DNA of 5,579 nucleotides from Solobacterium sp. GTDB taxonomy: Bacteria > Bacillota_I > Bacilli_A > Erysipelotrichales > Erysipelotrichaceae. The translations under genes were made by a program, and so were the position numbers. Position 1 is the first letter of the stretch, and each line of letters begins with the position of its first letter. Under the pieces are notes generated by a model. It ran no database searches. It was given only the letters and a program-made list of their open reading frames with translations, and was not told where the DNA came from. Positions 1 to 4,918 of the stretch are shown piece by piece. The DNA lies in contig JAFWCP010000596.1 in NCBI GenBank assembly GCA_017536845.1, positions 1-5,579 on the forward strand, read 5' to 3'.

Positions 1-404
1 AGACCCACCGGGCATCGGGGGCCGGCGGCCAGCACATCAACAAGACCGATTCGGCCGTGCGCATCGTGCACCTGCCGACAGGCATCACCGTCAACTGCCA
101 GGAAGGGCGTTCGCAGATTGAAAACCGCGAGACGGCCATGCGCCTGATCCGGGCCCGGGTGTATGAAGAATACAAGCGGATCAAAGAAGCGGAAGAAGGG
201 AAGGTGCGCCGTTCCAAGATCGGCACCGGCGACCGTTCGGAGAAAATCAGGACGTACAACTACCCGCAGAACCGGGTGACCGACCACCGGATCGGTTTGA
301 CAATCACGCAGTTGGATCGTATTATGGAAGGCAGGCTCGAAGGTGTGATTTCGGGTCTTCAGCAGGAAGAAGAAAAGCGGAAACTGGAGGAAGCGAAGCT
401 GTGA
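1..404 (+). CDS. prfA: Peptide chain release factor 1 (RF1), 3' part only
   Basis: Cytoplasmic class I release factor that recognises UAA and UAG in the ribosomal A site and triggers peptidyl-tRNA hydrolysis. Only the last 133 codons are in the window, read from base 3; the family is about 355-360 residues, so the N-terminal domain and the stop-codon-reading PxT loop lie upstream. The catalytic GGQ is encoded at 24-32 inside the context SGAGGQHIN, followed by TDSAVRI, HLPTGI, the RSQ.EN block, and the [15 protein letters not shown] block typical of RF1. The C-terminus is a charged Glu/Lys-rich helix. The frame ends in TGA at 402-404, so RF1 does not depend on its own codons for termination. 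The stop overlaps the GTG start of prmC by four bases (GTGA), indicating translational coupling. Identification is very secure; only the start is missing. Confidence 0.97.
   Translation, partial: THRASGAGGQHINKTDSAVRIVHLPTGITVNCQEGRSQIENRETAMRLIRARVYEEYKRIKEAEEGKVRRSKIGTGDRSEKIRTYNYPQNRVTDHRIGLTITQLDRIMEGRLEGVISGLQQEEEKRKLEEAKL
385..392 (+). promoter_or_regulatory. Ribosome binding site deciding the GTG start of prmC
   Basis: TGGAGGAA lies inside the end of prfA, about 8-10 bases before GTG 401. There is no competing ATG with a comparable site nearby, so this supports the non-ATG start and the 4-base overlap with prfA. Confidence 0.8.
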
Positions 405-1270
405 CGACATTTGCCCAGGCGGTTCGAAAATATGAAAAGGAATGCGTCAGCCGGGACATCCCGGCCGAGACCGTCATGGCGTATCTCGTGGAGATCAGCC
501 AGAAGGAACGGTATGACCTGTATGCGCATTATGATGAGGAAATGCCGGCGGACCTGGCCGCCTCTTTTGCGGCAGGTATGGAACGTATTCTCAGCGGCGA
601 ACCGATGGGGCATGTGCTTGGCTATTCCTGGTTTTACGGCTATCAGATGATTGTCAACGGCGACGTGCTGATCCCCCGGTATGAGACCGAGGAACTGTGC
701 GCCAATACCCTGGCCTACATTGATGAGATCTTTGCGGGCAGGGAACCGTTAACGCTGGCGGATGTCGGCACCGGCTCGGGTGCGATCGCCGTTACGCTGA
801 AAAAAGAAGAGCCGCGGCTGCAGGTCTATGCGACCGATATCAGCGAGGCGGCCCTGGAAACGGCCAGGCAGAATGCCGCGAACAATGAGGCAGAGATCTG
901 CTTCCTGGCCGGTGATATGCTGAAACCGCTGATTGACAAAGGGATAAAGCTCGATATACTTGTATGCAATCCGCCGTACATCCCCGCCGATGAAGTCCTT
1001 GAGACCTCGGTGAAGGATTATGAGCCCCATGTGGCGCTGTTCGGCGGAAACGACGGCCTGTATTTCTACAGGCGGGTTTTTGAAGACTGCGGCAAGGTCC
1101 TGAAGGAAAAGGCCATGATGGCCTTTGAGATGGGCTGGAACCAGCGGGAAGCGCTGACGGCACTGGTGAAGGAAATGGTGCCCGAAGCGGCATGTCTTGT
1201 CCGTAAGGATATCAACGGAAAAGACAGAATGCTCTTTGTTTGGCTGCATTGCGGGCCTTTGGAGGAATAA
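401..1270 (+). CDS. prmC: Release factor glutamine N5-methyltransferase PrmC (HemK)
   Basis: S-adenosylmethionine-dependent enzyme that methylates the amide nitrogen of the glutamine in the GGQ motif of RF1 and RF2, raising their termination activity. The 289-residue product has the family's usual length. An N-terminal helical substrate-binding part (about 1-85) contains the [10 protein letters not shown] segment. It leads into [10 protein letters not shown], a variant of the usual IPRPETE, then the SAM-binding loop [10 protein letters not shown] from residue 121 and the catalytic NPPY at residues 190-193 (bases 968-979). It starts with GTG behind a TGGAGGAA site and shares four bases with prfA, the common bacterial arrangement that couples production of the substrate and its modifier. 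The gene ends in TAA, six bases before the LCP gene, whose ribosome site overlaps the last codons. No key residue appears missing. Very confident. Confidence 0.96.
   Translation: MTTFAQAVRKYEKECVSRDIPAETVMAYLVEISQKERYDLYAHYDEEMPADLAASFAAGMERILSGEPMGHVLGYSWFYGYQMIVNGDVLIPRYETEELCANTLAYIDEIFAGREPLTLADVGTGSGAIAVTLKKEEPRLQVYATDISEAALETARQNAANNEAEICFLAGDMLKPLIDKGIKLDILVCNPPYIPADEVLETSVKDYEPHVALFGGNDGLYFYRRVFEDCGKVLKEKAMMAFEMGWNQREALTALVKEMVPEAACLVRKDINGKDRMLFVWLHCGPLEE
1261..1266 (+). promoter_or_regulatory. Ribosome binding site of the LCP gene
   Basis: GGAGGA sits within the final codons of prmC, ten bases before ATG 1277. It supports this start and implies that the LCP gene is read from the prfA-prmC transcript. 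Confidence 0.75.
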
Positions 1271-1276
1271 GACGAA

Positions 1277-2866
1277 ATGAACAGACGATATATCAAACCG
1301 ACGTTTTTCTGGGGGATCTCGCTGATTGCGGCAGTCGTGTTTCTGTTTATCTTCGGGAAACTGCCGATGTTTCCGAAGAAATGGACGCTGTTTGCCTTTC
1401 TGGCGCTGGTTGCGGTGCATGGCGTCACAGCTTTCTTCTCGCTGACCACCTCACCGAAAAAGATCGGCATCAAGGTTGTCAATATCGTTCTGGCGGCGGC
1501 GCTGGTCTTCTTCAGCGTCATCCTGCCGGTATTTACCGAACGGGTATCGGACGTCATTACCGCCAATACGGTGACGACCGACAATACCATCAAGATGAAC
1601 CTGTATGTCATGAATGAGGATTACCTCAACGAGCATCCGGAAGTCAAGGCGAATTACCCTGAAATCAGGGAAAGCCTGAGCGACTTCAAGAACCATTCCT
1701 TCATTACGACCCTGTCCATCGACAACCGCTACCAGACGGAAGCGCTGACGATGCTGAGGGGGACGATGGAGAAGGAAGACATCGGCCTGATTGACAAGAA
1801 AACGCTGGCGGAAGCCGGCGAGGCGCTGTATTCGGGCGAAGGCCAGGTGCTCATGATGACGGATATCTATGCCTCCATGCTTCTGGATATGGAGGAATTT
1901 GAAGACTTCGACCAGGTGACCAGGGTTCTTTATACGATCCGGCTGCCGGAAGTCGTCAACCAGATCAAGATTTCCGACGCCACGCTGACCGAAGAACCGT
2001 TTACGGTTTTCATCGGCGGCAATGACCAGGAAGGCGACCTGATGCTTACCGGCCGTACCGACGTTGACATGCTTGTCACCGTCAATCCCAAGACTCACCA
2101 GGTTGTCATCAACTCCCTGCCGCGAGACTCCTATGTGCCCAACCCGGCCGGCGGCTATGCCCCGGACAAGCTGACGCACCTCGGCATGAGCGGCTTAAGC
2201 AATACGCTGACGGAGCTCTCCAACCTTTTTCATGTCAAGGTTGAGAACTATATCCTGATCAACTTTACAACCTTTATGAAGATCATCGACGGCCTTGGCG
2301 GCATCGATATCGATAACCCGTATGCCTTTACCTATACATGGGATGAGAACTATGTATACGATGAAGGCAGAATTCACCTTGACGGCCAGGCCGCGCTCTA
2401 TTACGTCAGAGAACGCTACAACCTGATCGATGGCGACTTCGGCCGCAACATGCACCAGCAGATCGTCATGAAGGGCATCCTGGAAAAGGCCATCAGCCCG
2501 GCGGTCATCACCCGTTTCAACTCCATGCTGGAGGCTTTGAAGGGAACTTTTCTGACCAACCTGTCAGAAGATTCCATCTATGGCTTATGCCAGAAGCAGC
2601 TGGATGAAGGCATCCAGTGGAACATTGTGAACTACCGTGCCCTCGGCCTTGTGGATATGGCAGTATGTGCGTCCGCACCCGGCCAGGAACTCTCGATTGT
2701 CCTGCCGTACCGTTCCCACATCCAGTATATGGCCCAGGTCATTGATGATGTGATTTCCGGCAAGACCGTTGTCCAGGAAGATATGGGTGATGGCTACGGC
2801 ATCCTTGTCGACCCGATCCATATCCCGACAACCCCGGAACCTACCGAAACCGCGGAGCCGACGTAG
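1277..2866 (+). CDS. LytR-CpsA-Psr (LCP) family protein, CpsA/Cps2A-like architecture, closed by an in-frame TAG
   Basis: Predicted membrane phosphotransferase that moves undecaprenyl-phosphate-linked glycopolymers (teichoic acid, capsule or similar) onto peptidoglycan on the outer face of the membrane. The 529-residue product has three N-terminal membrane segments (about 9-27, 37-56, 66-87). An extracellular accessory region follows (about 89-235), then the LCP domain (about 240-410). Visible LCP motifs are GRTDVDMLVTVN (259-270), SLPRDSYV (280-287), KLTHLG (298-303), the FTTFMKIIDGLGGIDI block, YYVRERY (375-381) and GDFGRNMHQQ (386-395). In the last of these a His replaces the Arg often seen before QQ. 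The three-TM plus accessory-domain layout resembles pneumococcal Cps2A rather than single-TM TagT/U/V. After about residue 515 the chain becomes Pro/Thr-rich, and 13 residues later it meets TAG, although the same frame stays open for 128 further codons. The LCP domain itself is intact, so the short form is probably active. Which polymer it handles cannot be told. Confidence 0.9.
   Translation: MNRRYIKPTFFWGISLIAAVVFLFIFGKLPMFPKKWTLFAFLALVAVHGVTAFFSLTTSPKKIGIKVVNIVLAAALVFFSVILPVFTERVSDVITANTVTTDNTIKMNLYVMNEDYLNEHPEVKANYPEIRESLSDFKNHSFITTLSIDNRYQTEALTMLRGTMEKEDIGLIDKKTLAEAGEALYSGEGQVLMMTDIYASMLLDMEEFEDFDQVTRVLYTIRLPEVVNQIKISDATLTEEPFTVFIGGNDQEGDLMLTGRTDVDMLVTVNPKTHQVVINSLPRDSYVPNPAGGYAPDKLTHLGMSGLSNTLTELSNLFHVKVENYILINFTTFMKIIDGLGGIDIDNPYAFTYTWDENYVYDEGRIHLDGQAALYYVRERYNLIDGDFGRNMHQQIVMKGILEKAISPAVITRFNSMLEALKGTFLTNLSEDSIYGLCQKQLDEGIQWNIVNYRALGLVDMAVCASAPGQELSIVLPYRSHIQYMAQVIDDVISGKTVVQEDMGDGYGILVDPIHIPTTPEPTETAEPT
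2864..2866 (+). other. In-frame amber (TAG) codon inside the Pro/Thr-rich tail of the LCP gene
   Basis: The codon follows GAG CCG ACG (Glu-Pro-Thr). In the repeats downstream the codon after Glu-Pro-Thr is always CAG (Gln), so a single C-to-T change explains this TAG. No other gene end visible here uses TAG: prfA ends in TGA, prmC in TAA, the extended LCP frame in TGA, and the minus-strand genes in TGA and TAA. Whether it terminates, is read through, or is a sequence error cannot be decided from the window. Confidence 0.85.
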
Positions 2867-2887
2867 GCGCCGACCGAGGACCCTACC

Positions 2888-2906
2888 GTTGAGCCGACGG
2901 CTCAAC
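2888..2906 (+). other. Perfect hairpin 21 nt downstream of the TAG
   Basis: GTTGAGCC (2888-2895) pairs exactly with GGCTCAAC (2899-2906) around a GAC loop. No T run follows, so it is not an intrinsic terminator. The 3' arm uses the only CAA glutamine codon in the tail; all other tail glutamines are CAG. A role in readthrough or mRNA stability is conjecture. Confidence 0.55.
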
Positions 2907-2932
2907 CGACCAACATCCCGACGCCTACCGCG

Positions 2933-3004
2933 ACGCCTGTTCCCACACCGCGTCCGACCCCTGTTCCTACCCCGGTCCCGACCCCGCGTCCGACGCCGGT
3001 CCCG
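2933..3004 (+). repeat. Six tandem TP[V/R]P tetrapeptide units (12-bp period)
   Basis: In the LCP frame the six 12-base units read TPVP, TPRP, TPVP, TPVP, TPRP, TPVP. Apart from the Val/Arg alternation, differences between units are synonymous third-position changes (CCT/CCC/CCG, ACG/ACA/ACC, GTT/GTC). The segment belongs to the tail past the TAG and carries positive charge at the Arg positions, unlike the acidic block that follows. Confidence 0.85.
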
Positions 3005-3022
3005 ACAGACCCGCCGACTGAA

Positions 3023-3118
3023 GAGCCGACCCAGGAACCTACGCAGGAACCTACGCAGGAGCCGACCCAGGAACCCACGCAGGAACCTACGCAGGAGCCG
3101 ACACAGGAACCTACGCAG
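3023..3118 (+). repeat. Eight tandem EPTQ tetrapeptide units with a 36-bp higher-order period
   Basis: Eight uninterrupted 12-base units each encode Glu-Pro-Thr-Gln. Units 1, 4 and 7 begin GAG CCG and the others GAA CC(T/C), giving a superimposed 36-base repeat in the order A-B-B, A-B-B, A-B. The first two 36-base copies (3023-3058 and 3059-3094) differ at one base. All differences among the eight units fall at third codon positions. An isolated further EPTQ occurs close to the end of the tail. Confidence 0.92.
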
Positions 3119-3263
3119 GAACCGATTGTCGTCCCGACCTATACGCCGGAACCGATTCCGCCTACGGAACCACCGGTTGACCCGAACCCGCCGGCCGATC
3201 CGACGGAAGTTCCGGTCGAGCCTACCCAGGAACCGGACATCGTGGCTGACTGAAAGAAAACAG

Positions 3264-3293
3264 GACCTGAAGAGCTGATCTTCAGGTCTTTTT
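3264..3293 (+). terminator. Rho-independent terminator of the prfA-prmC-LCP operon
   Basis: A perfect 10-bp stem, GACCTGAAGA pairing with TCTTCAGGTC around a GCTGA loop, is followed by five T. It starts ten bases after the TGA at 3251-3253, not after the TAG at 2866, which fits the longer frame being the ancestral gene end. An A-rich stretch upstream (3254-3260) gives a T-rich tract on the other strand, so weak bidirectional activity is possible. Confidence 0.9.
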
Positions 3294-3308
3294 GCATGCA
3301 GCAGCAGG

Positions 3309-3350
3309 AAAAAAGGGCTGCGACGTTCCGGGTTGGAAAGCCGCAGTCCC
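3309..3350 (-). terminator. Rho-independent terminator of the minus-strand gtrA-family/secreted-protein unit
   Basis: Read on the minus strand, GGGACTGCG (one bulged A) pairs with CGCAGCCC and is followed by six T; the loop can form a further TTCC/GGAA pairing. It begins three bases after the TAA of the secreted protein gene and lies back to back with the plus-strand terminator. Confidence 0.85.
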
Positions 3351-3353
3351 TTG

Positions 3354-4403
3354 TTACCATTCCATAATGCCTGTTATTTCGTTGAAGTGATGCCACTCGC
3401 CGTAGAGTTCCCACGTTCCCTTGAGCATCTGGCCGGTGATCATATGGTAGAAATACCAGCCGTTTTCACCCTCATACCAGCCTTTGATCATAAAGCCATG
3501 GCGGTCGTATCTGACCCATTTGCCGTCTGTGCTGCCGGGTGCTTCACCGCGGTAGATATACGGCATGAAGACTTCCTTGCTGGCGGCTGCCGCCCCGTCA
3601 CGGGCCGCATCCAGCCACATCCATGCGTCGTAATTCGGTTCATAGATTTCCCGGCCGCGGTTGGTGCCGTCGTACCAGACGCCCTGGGGGTCGTCAACGG
3701 TTCCCTGCCTGACGCCGTCTTCGTACCAGAAGGCCAGGCCGTTATAATACTGCCAGCTGTAGTTCGTGTTGATGACAGGCTCAGGCTGAGGTTCAGGATC
3801 AGTGCCCGTCGTGCGCCGGCCGCCGGTGACATGCTCGATTTTCGTGATCCAGCCATGGAAATAGGACGAGTTGTTGAAGTTGCCCTGGGAGGCTAAGCCG
3901 TTGGGAGCGCCGAAGTACGCTTTGGCGGAGGGCTCATAGATGACAAATTCAATGACATCCTTCGTGCCGGTCCTTTCACAGCCGTCCACCGCGTGGCGGA
4001 TATCCTTTTCGTCGATCTTGACGCCCGGGATGACGATGCCGGTGCTCAGGGTGAAGTAATATCTTTCGCCGATGGCACCGAAGTTGTTGCCCAGGGCGAC
4101 GCCGATGAAGCCGTCTTCGTCATACAGCATGCCGGTTTCATAGTCAACGCTCATGTGGTTGCGGATGTACCAGTACTGATTCGACGTCGGGTCGGTGATC
4201 ATCCGGTAATCCTCATAGGTTTTGTTCCAGCCGAAGTATTCGTAGACCGGGCAGCCGTAAAAAGGTTCGTAGTTGAGCTCTTTGGTGTAATGCTGCAGTT
4301 CAGCAAGATCGAAGGTGTTGATGTTGAAGCCGGCGGATGAAACATAGATTCCGACAGCTGCTGCAAGACATGTTGCCTTTTTGAATGCTTTTGCCAATTT
4401 CAT
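3354..4403 (-). CDS. Secreted protein with uncharacterised N-terminal domain and C-terminal wall-binding-type aromatic repeats
   Basis: Function not recognised. The 349-residue product begins with a signal peptide: basic KLAKAFKK, hydrophobic core to about 21, and likely cleavage after SSA at residue 24. Residues about 40-192 form one domain, with ALGNNFG (103-109), a TGIVIPGVKIDEKD stretch (121-134), a VIEFVIYEP strand (150-158) and FHGWITKIEHV (182-192). From memory this pattern resembles uncharacterised beta-barrel-like domains of Bacillota exoproteins; that is a tentative match. A PEPQPEP linker (203-209) leads to a C-terminal region rich in Trp/Tyr/Gly. It includes IYEPNYDAWMWLD (253-265), KWVRYDRHGFMIKGWY (295-310) and GWYFYHMITGQMLKGTW (315-331), which look like choline/glucan-type cell-wall-binding repeats. 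There is no LPXTG motif. The ATG at 4403 is chosen because AAAGGGG lies 8 bases upstream, a signal peptide follows, and it overlaps the preceding stop as ATGA. A frame extending to 4937 would swallow the gtrA-like gene. Confidence 0.8.
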   Translation of the reverse strand: MKLAKAFKKATCLAAAVGIYVSSAGFNINTFDLAELQHYTKELNYEPFYGCPVYEYFGWNKTYEDYRMITDPTSNQYWYIRNHMSVDYETGMLYDEDGFIGVALGNNFGAIGERYYFTLSTGIVIPGVKIDEKDIRHAVDGCERTGTKDVIEFVIYEPSAKAYFGAPNGLASQGNFNNSSYFHGWITKIEHVTGGRRTTGTDPEPQPEPVINTNYSWQYYNGLAFWYEDGVRQGTVDDPQGVWYDGTNRGREIYEPNYDAWMWLDAARDGAAAASKEVFMPYIYRGEAPGSTDGKWVRYDRHGFMIKGWYEGENGWYFYHMITGQMLKGTWELYGEWHHFNEITGIMEW

Positions 4404-4819
4404 GCATTGGACCCCTTTCCCGCAAAGCGCTTGACAATGAAATTCATGCACAGGAAATTCAGAGGTACATACAGCGGTACGCTGATCAGCTTGGCATAGA
4501 TTTCCGGCGCATGTCCGACCCGCACCACAAGAAAGACGATGACGGCAGAAATCAGGATACCGGGAAGGTAGCTCATCGGGAAGGCTGCCGCCGATTTCAG
4601 CGACATCTTCTGATGGTAGGTGAAGCGCATGTTCATGACATATGAGAATGCCATGGCCGTGGCGTCCGCAAGGATGCTTGCGGCATAATCCGGTACGCCT
4701 TTCAGATAGACGACATACAGTACCTGGGCAATCAGCGTGTTCAGCACGCCGATGATGCCGAATGTCAGGAATCTCCTGTTGAAAAACTTTTCCTTTATCT
4801 TCGCTAGCATGGCACTCAT
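4400..4819 (-). CDS. GtrA-family small membrane protein
   Basis: Small four-TM integral membrane protein of the GtrA type. Members are implicated in flipping undecaprenyl-phosphate-linked sugars across the membrane for decoration of O-antigen, teichoic acid or other surface polymers. From ATG 4819 it has 139 residues, the usual family size. Membrane segments are at about 17-38, 45-62, 79-99 and 106-127. The basic NRRFLTFGIIG at the first segment, SYVMNMRFTYHQK after the second and NFLCMNFIVKRF at the end match the GtrA pattern. The start is uncertain: ATG 4819 has only GTGGGAA very close upstream, ATG 4810 has the same motif at a better distance, and a TTG at 4846 lacks a ribosome site. Its TGA overlaps the ATG of the secreted protein gene, so the two are probably co-translated. 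No glycosyltransferase, the usual partner, is visible beside it. Confidence 0.85.
   Translation of the reverse strand: MSAMLAKIKEKFFNRRFLTFGIIGVLNTLIAQVLYVVYLKGVPDYAASILADATAMAFSYVMNMRFTYHQKMSLKSAAAFPMSYLPGILISAVIVFLVVRVGHAPEIYAKLISVPLYVPLNFLCMNFIVKRFAGKGSNA
4412..4418 (-). promoter_or_regulatory. Ribosome binding site of the secreted wall-binding protein
   Basis: AAAGGGG on the minus strand lies 8 bases before ATG 4403, within the end of the gtrA-like gene. A second ATG at 4407 is out of frame, so this site together with the ATGA overlap fixes the start. Confidence 0.75.
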
Positions 4820-4855
4820 TTTCCCACACTTCACAGGAAATTTCAAACTGTTCGC

Positions 4856-4885
4856 TGTGCCATCCCGGGCTTTCGGGCATATAAT
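4856..4885 (+). promoter_or_regulatory. Probable sigma-A-type promoter of the nucleotidyltransferase gene
   Basis: A consensus -10 box TATAAT lies at 4880-4885. The best -35 at 17-18 bp spacing is weak (TGTGCC, 4856-4861). Transcription would begin near 4892, leaving a leader of about 27 bases before ATG 4919 that includes the AAAGGAG site. The in-frame ATG at 4898 would have almost no leader. Confidence 0.6.
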
Positions 4886-4900
4886 ATCCCTGTAAGAATG

Positions 4901-4907
4901 AAAGGAG
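4901..4907 (+). promoter_or_regulatory. Ribosome binding site of the nucleotidyltransferase gene
   Basis: AAAGGAG precedes ATG 4919 by 11 bases. The in-frame ATG at 4898 lies upstream of it and has no site of its own, so 4919 is preferred. Confidence 0.75.
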
Positions 4908-4918
4908 TTTCATACACA

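Larger units (their letters stand above)
2867..3253 (+). pseudogene. In-frame C-terminal tail of the LCP gene beyond the TAG (Pro/Thr-rich, 128 codons)
   Basis: The LCP frame continues without another stop from 2867 to TGA 3251-3253; with the TAG counted, the full frame 1277-3253 is 658 codons. The tail contains no ATG, TTG or CTG in frame and only one GTG, four codons from its end, so it cannot be an independent gene. Composition runs from mixed APTEDPT-type spacing, through TP[V/R]P units (2933-3004) and EPTQ units (3023-3118), to a Pro-rich end finishing VEPTQEPDIVAD. There is no LPXTG motif, membrane segment or recognisable fold. Such Pro/Thr tails commonly act as extended, wall-spanning segments in surface proteins of Gram-positive bacteria, and the residues just before the TAG already have this character. 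The region is therefore either the cut-off remnant of a longer LCP protein or the part made only by amber readthrough. The pseudogene label is a provisional choice between the two. Confidence 0.75.

Noticed and set aside
1451..2179. Long minus-strand open frame inside the LCP gene (242 residues), with similar ones at 749-1420 and 1066-1611
   Set aside because: These are antisense shadows in GC-rich coding DNA. None has a recognisable domain or start site, whereas the plus-strand proteins are well-known families.
2864..2866. Pyrrolysine insertion at the TAG
   Set aside because: The repeat context predicts glutamine, LCP tails have no need for a catalytic residue, and no methylamine methyltransferase or pyl gene is visible.
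3023..3118. Short tandem repeat considered as a CRISPR-like array
   Set aside because: Units are 12 bases with no spacers and stay in the coding frame; this is a protein repeat.
2867..3253. Independent small gene for the Pro/Thr-rich tail
   Set aside because: There is no in-frame ATG, TTG or CTG, and the only GTG is four codons before the stop; no ribosome site is present.
2769..3278. Arg/Pro-rich 169-residue plus-strand frame over the repeat region
   Set aside because: It is the +1 shadow of the Pro/Thr tail: CCG-ACC-type codons read out of frame yield Arg-Arg-Pro strings. It has no ribosome site.
3333..3896. Plus-strand 187-residue open frame opposite the secreted protein gene, with another at 3993-4340
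   Set aside because: Both are antisense to a gene with a signal peptide and wall-binding repeats, lie behind the operon terminator, and show no promoter or ribosome site.
4844..4846. TTG start giving a 148-residue GtrA-like protein
   Set aside because: No ribosome site precedes it, and the added residues lack similarity to the family's N-terminus; ATG 4819 or 4810 fits better.
4898..4900. Upstream in-frame ATG for the nucleotidyltransferase
   Set aside because: It lies only about six bases after the expected transcription start and upstream of the AAAGGAG site that serves ATG 4919.
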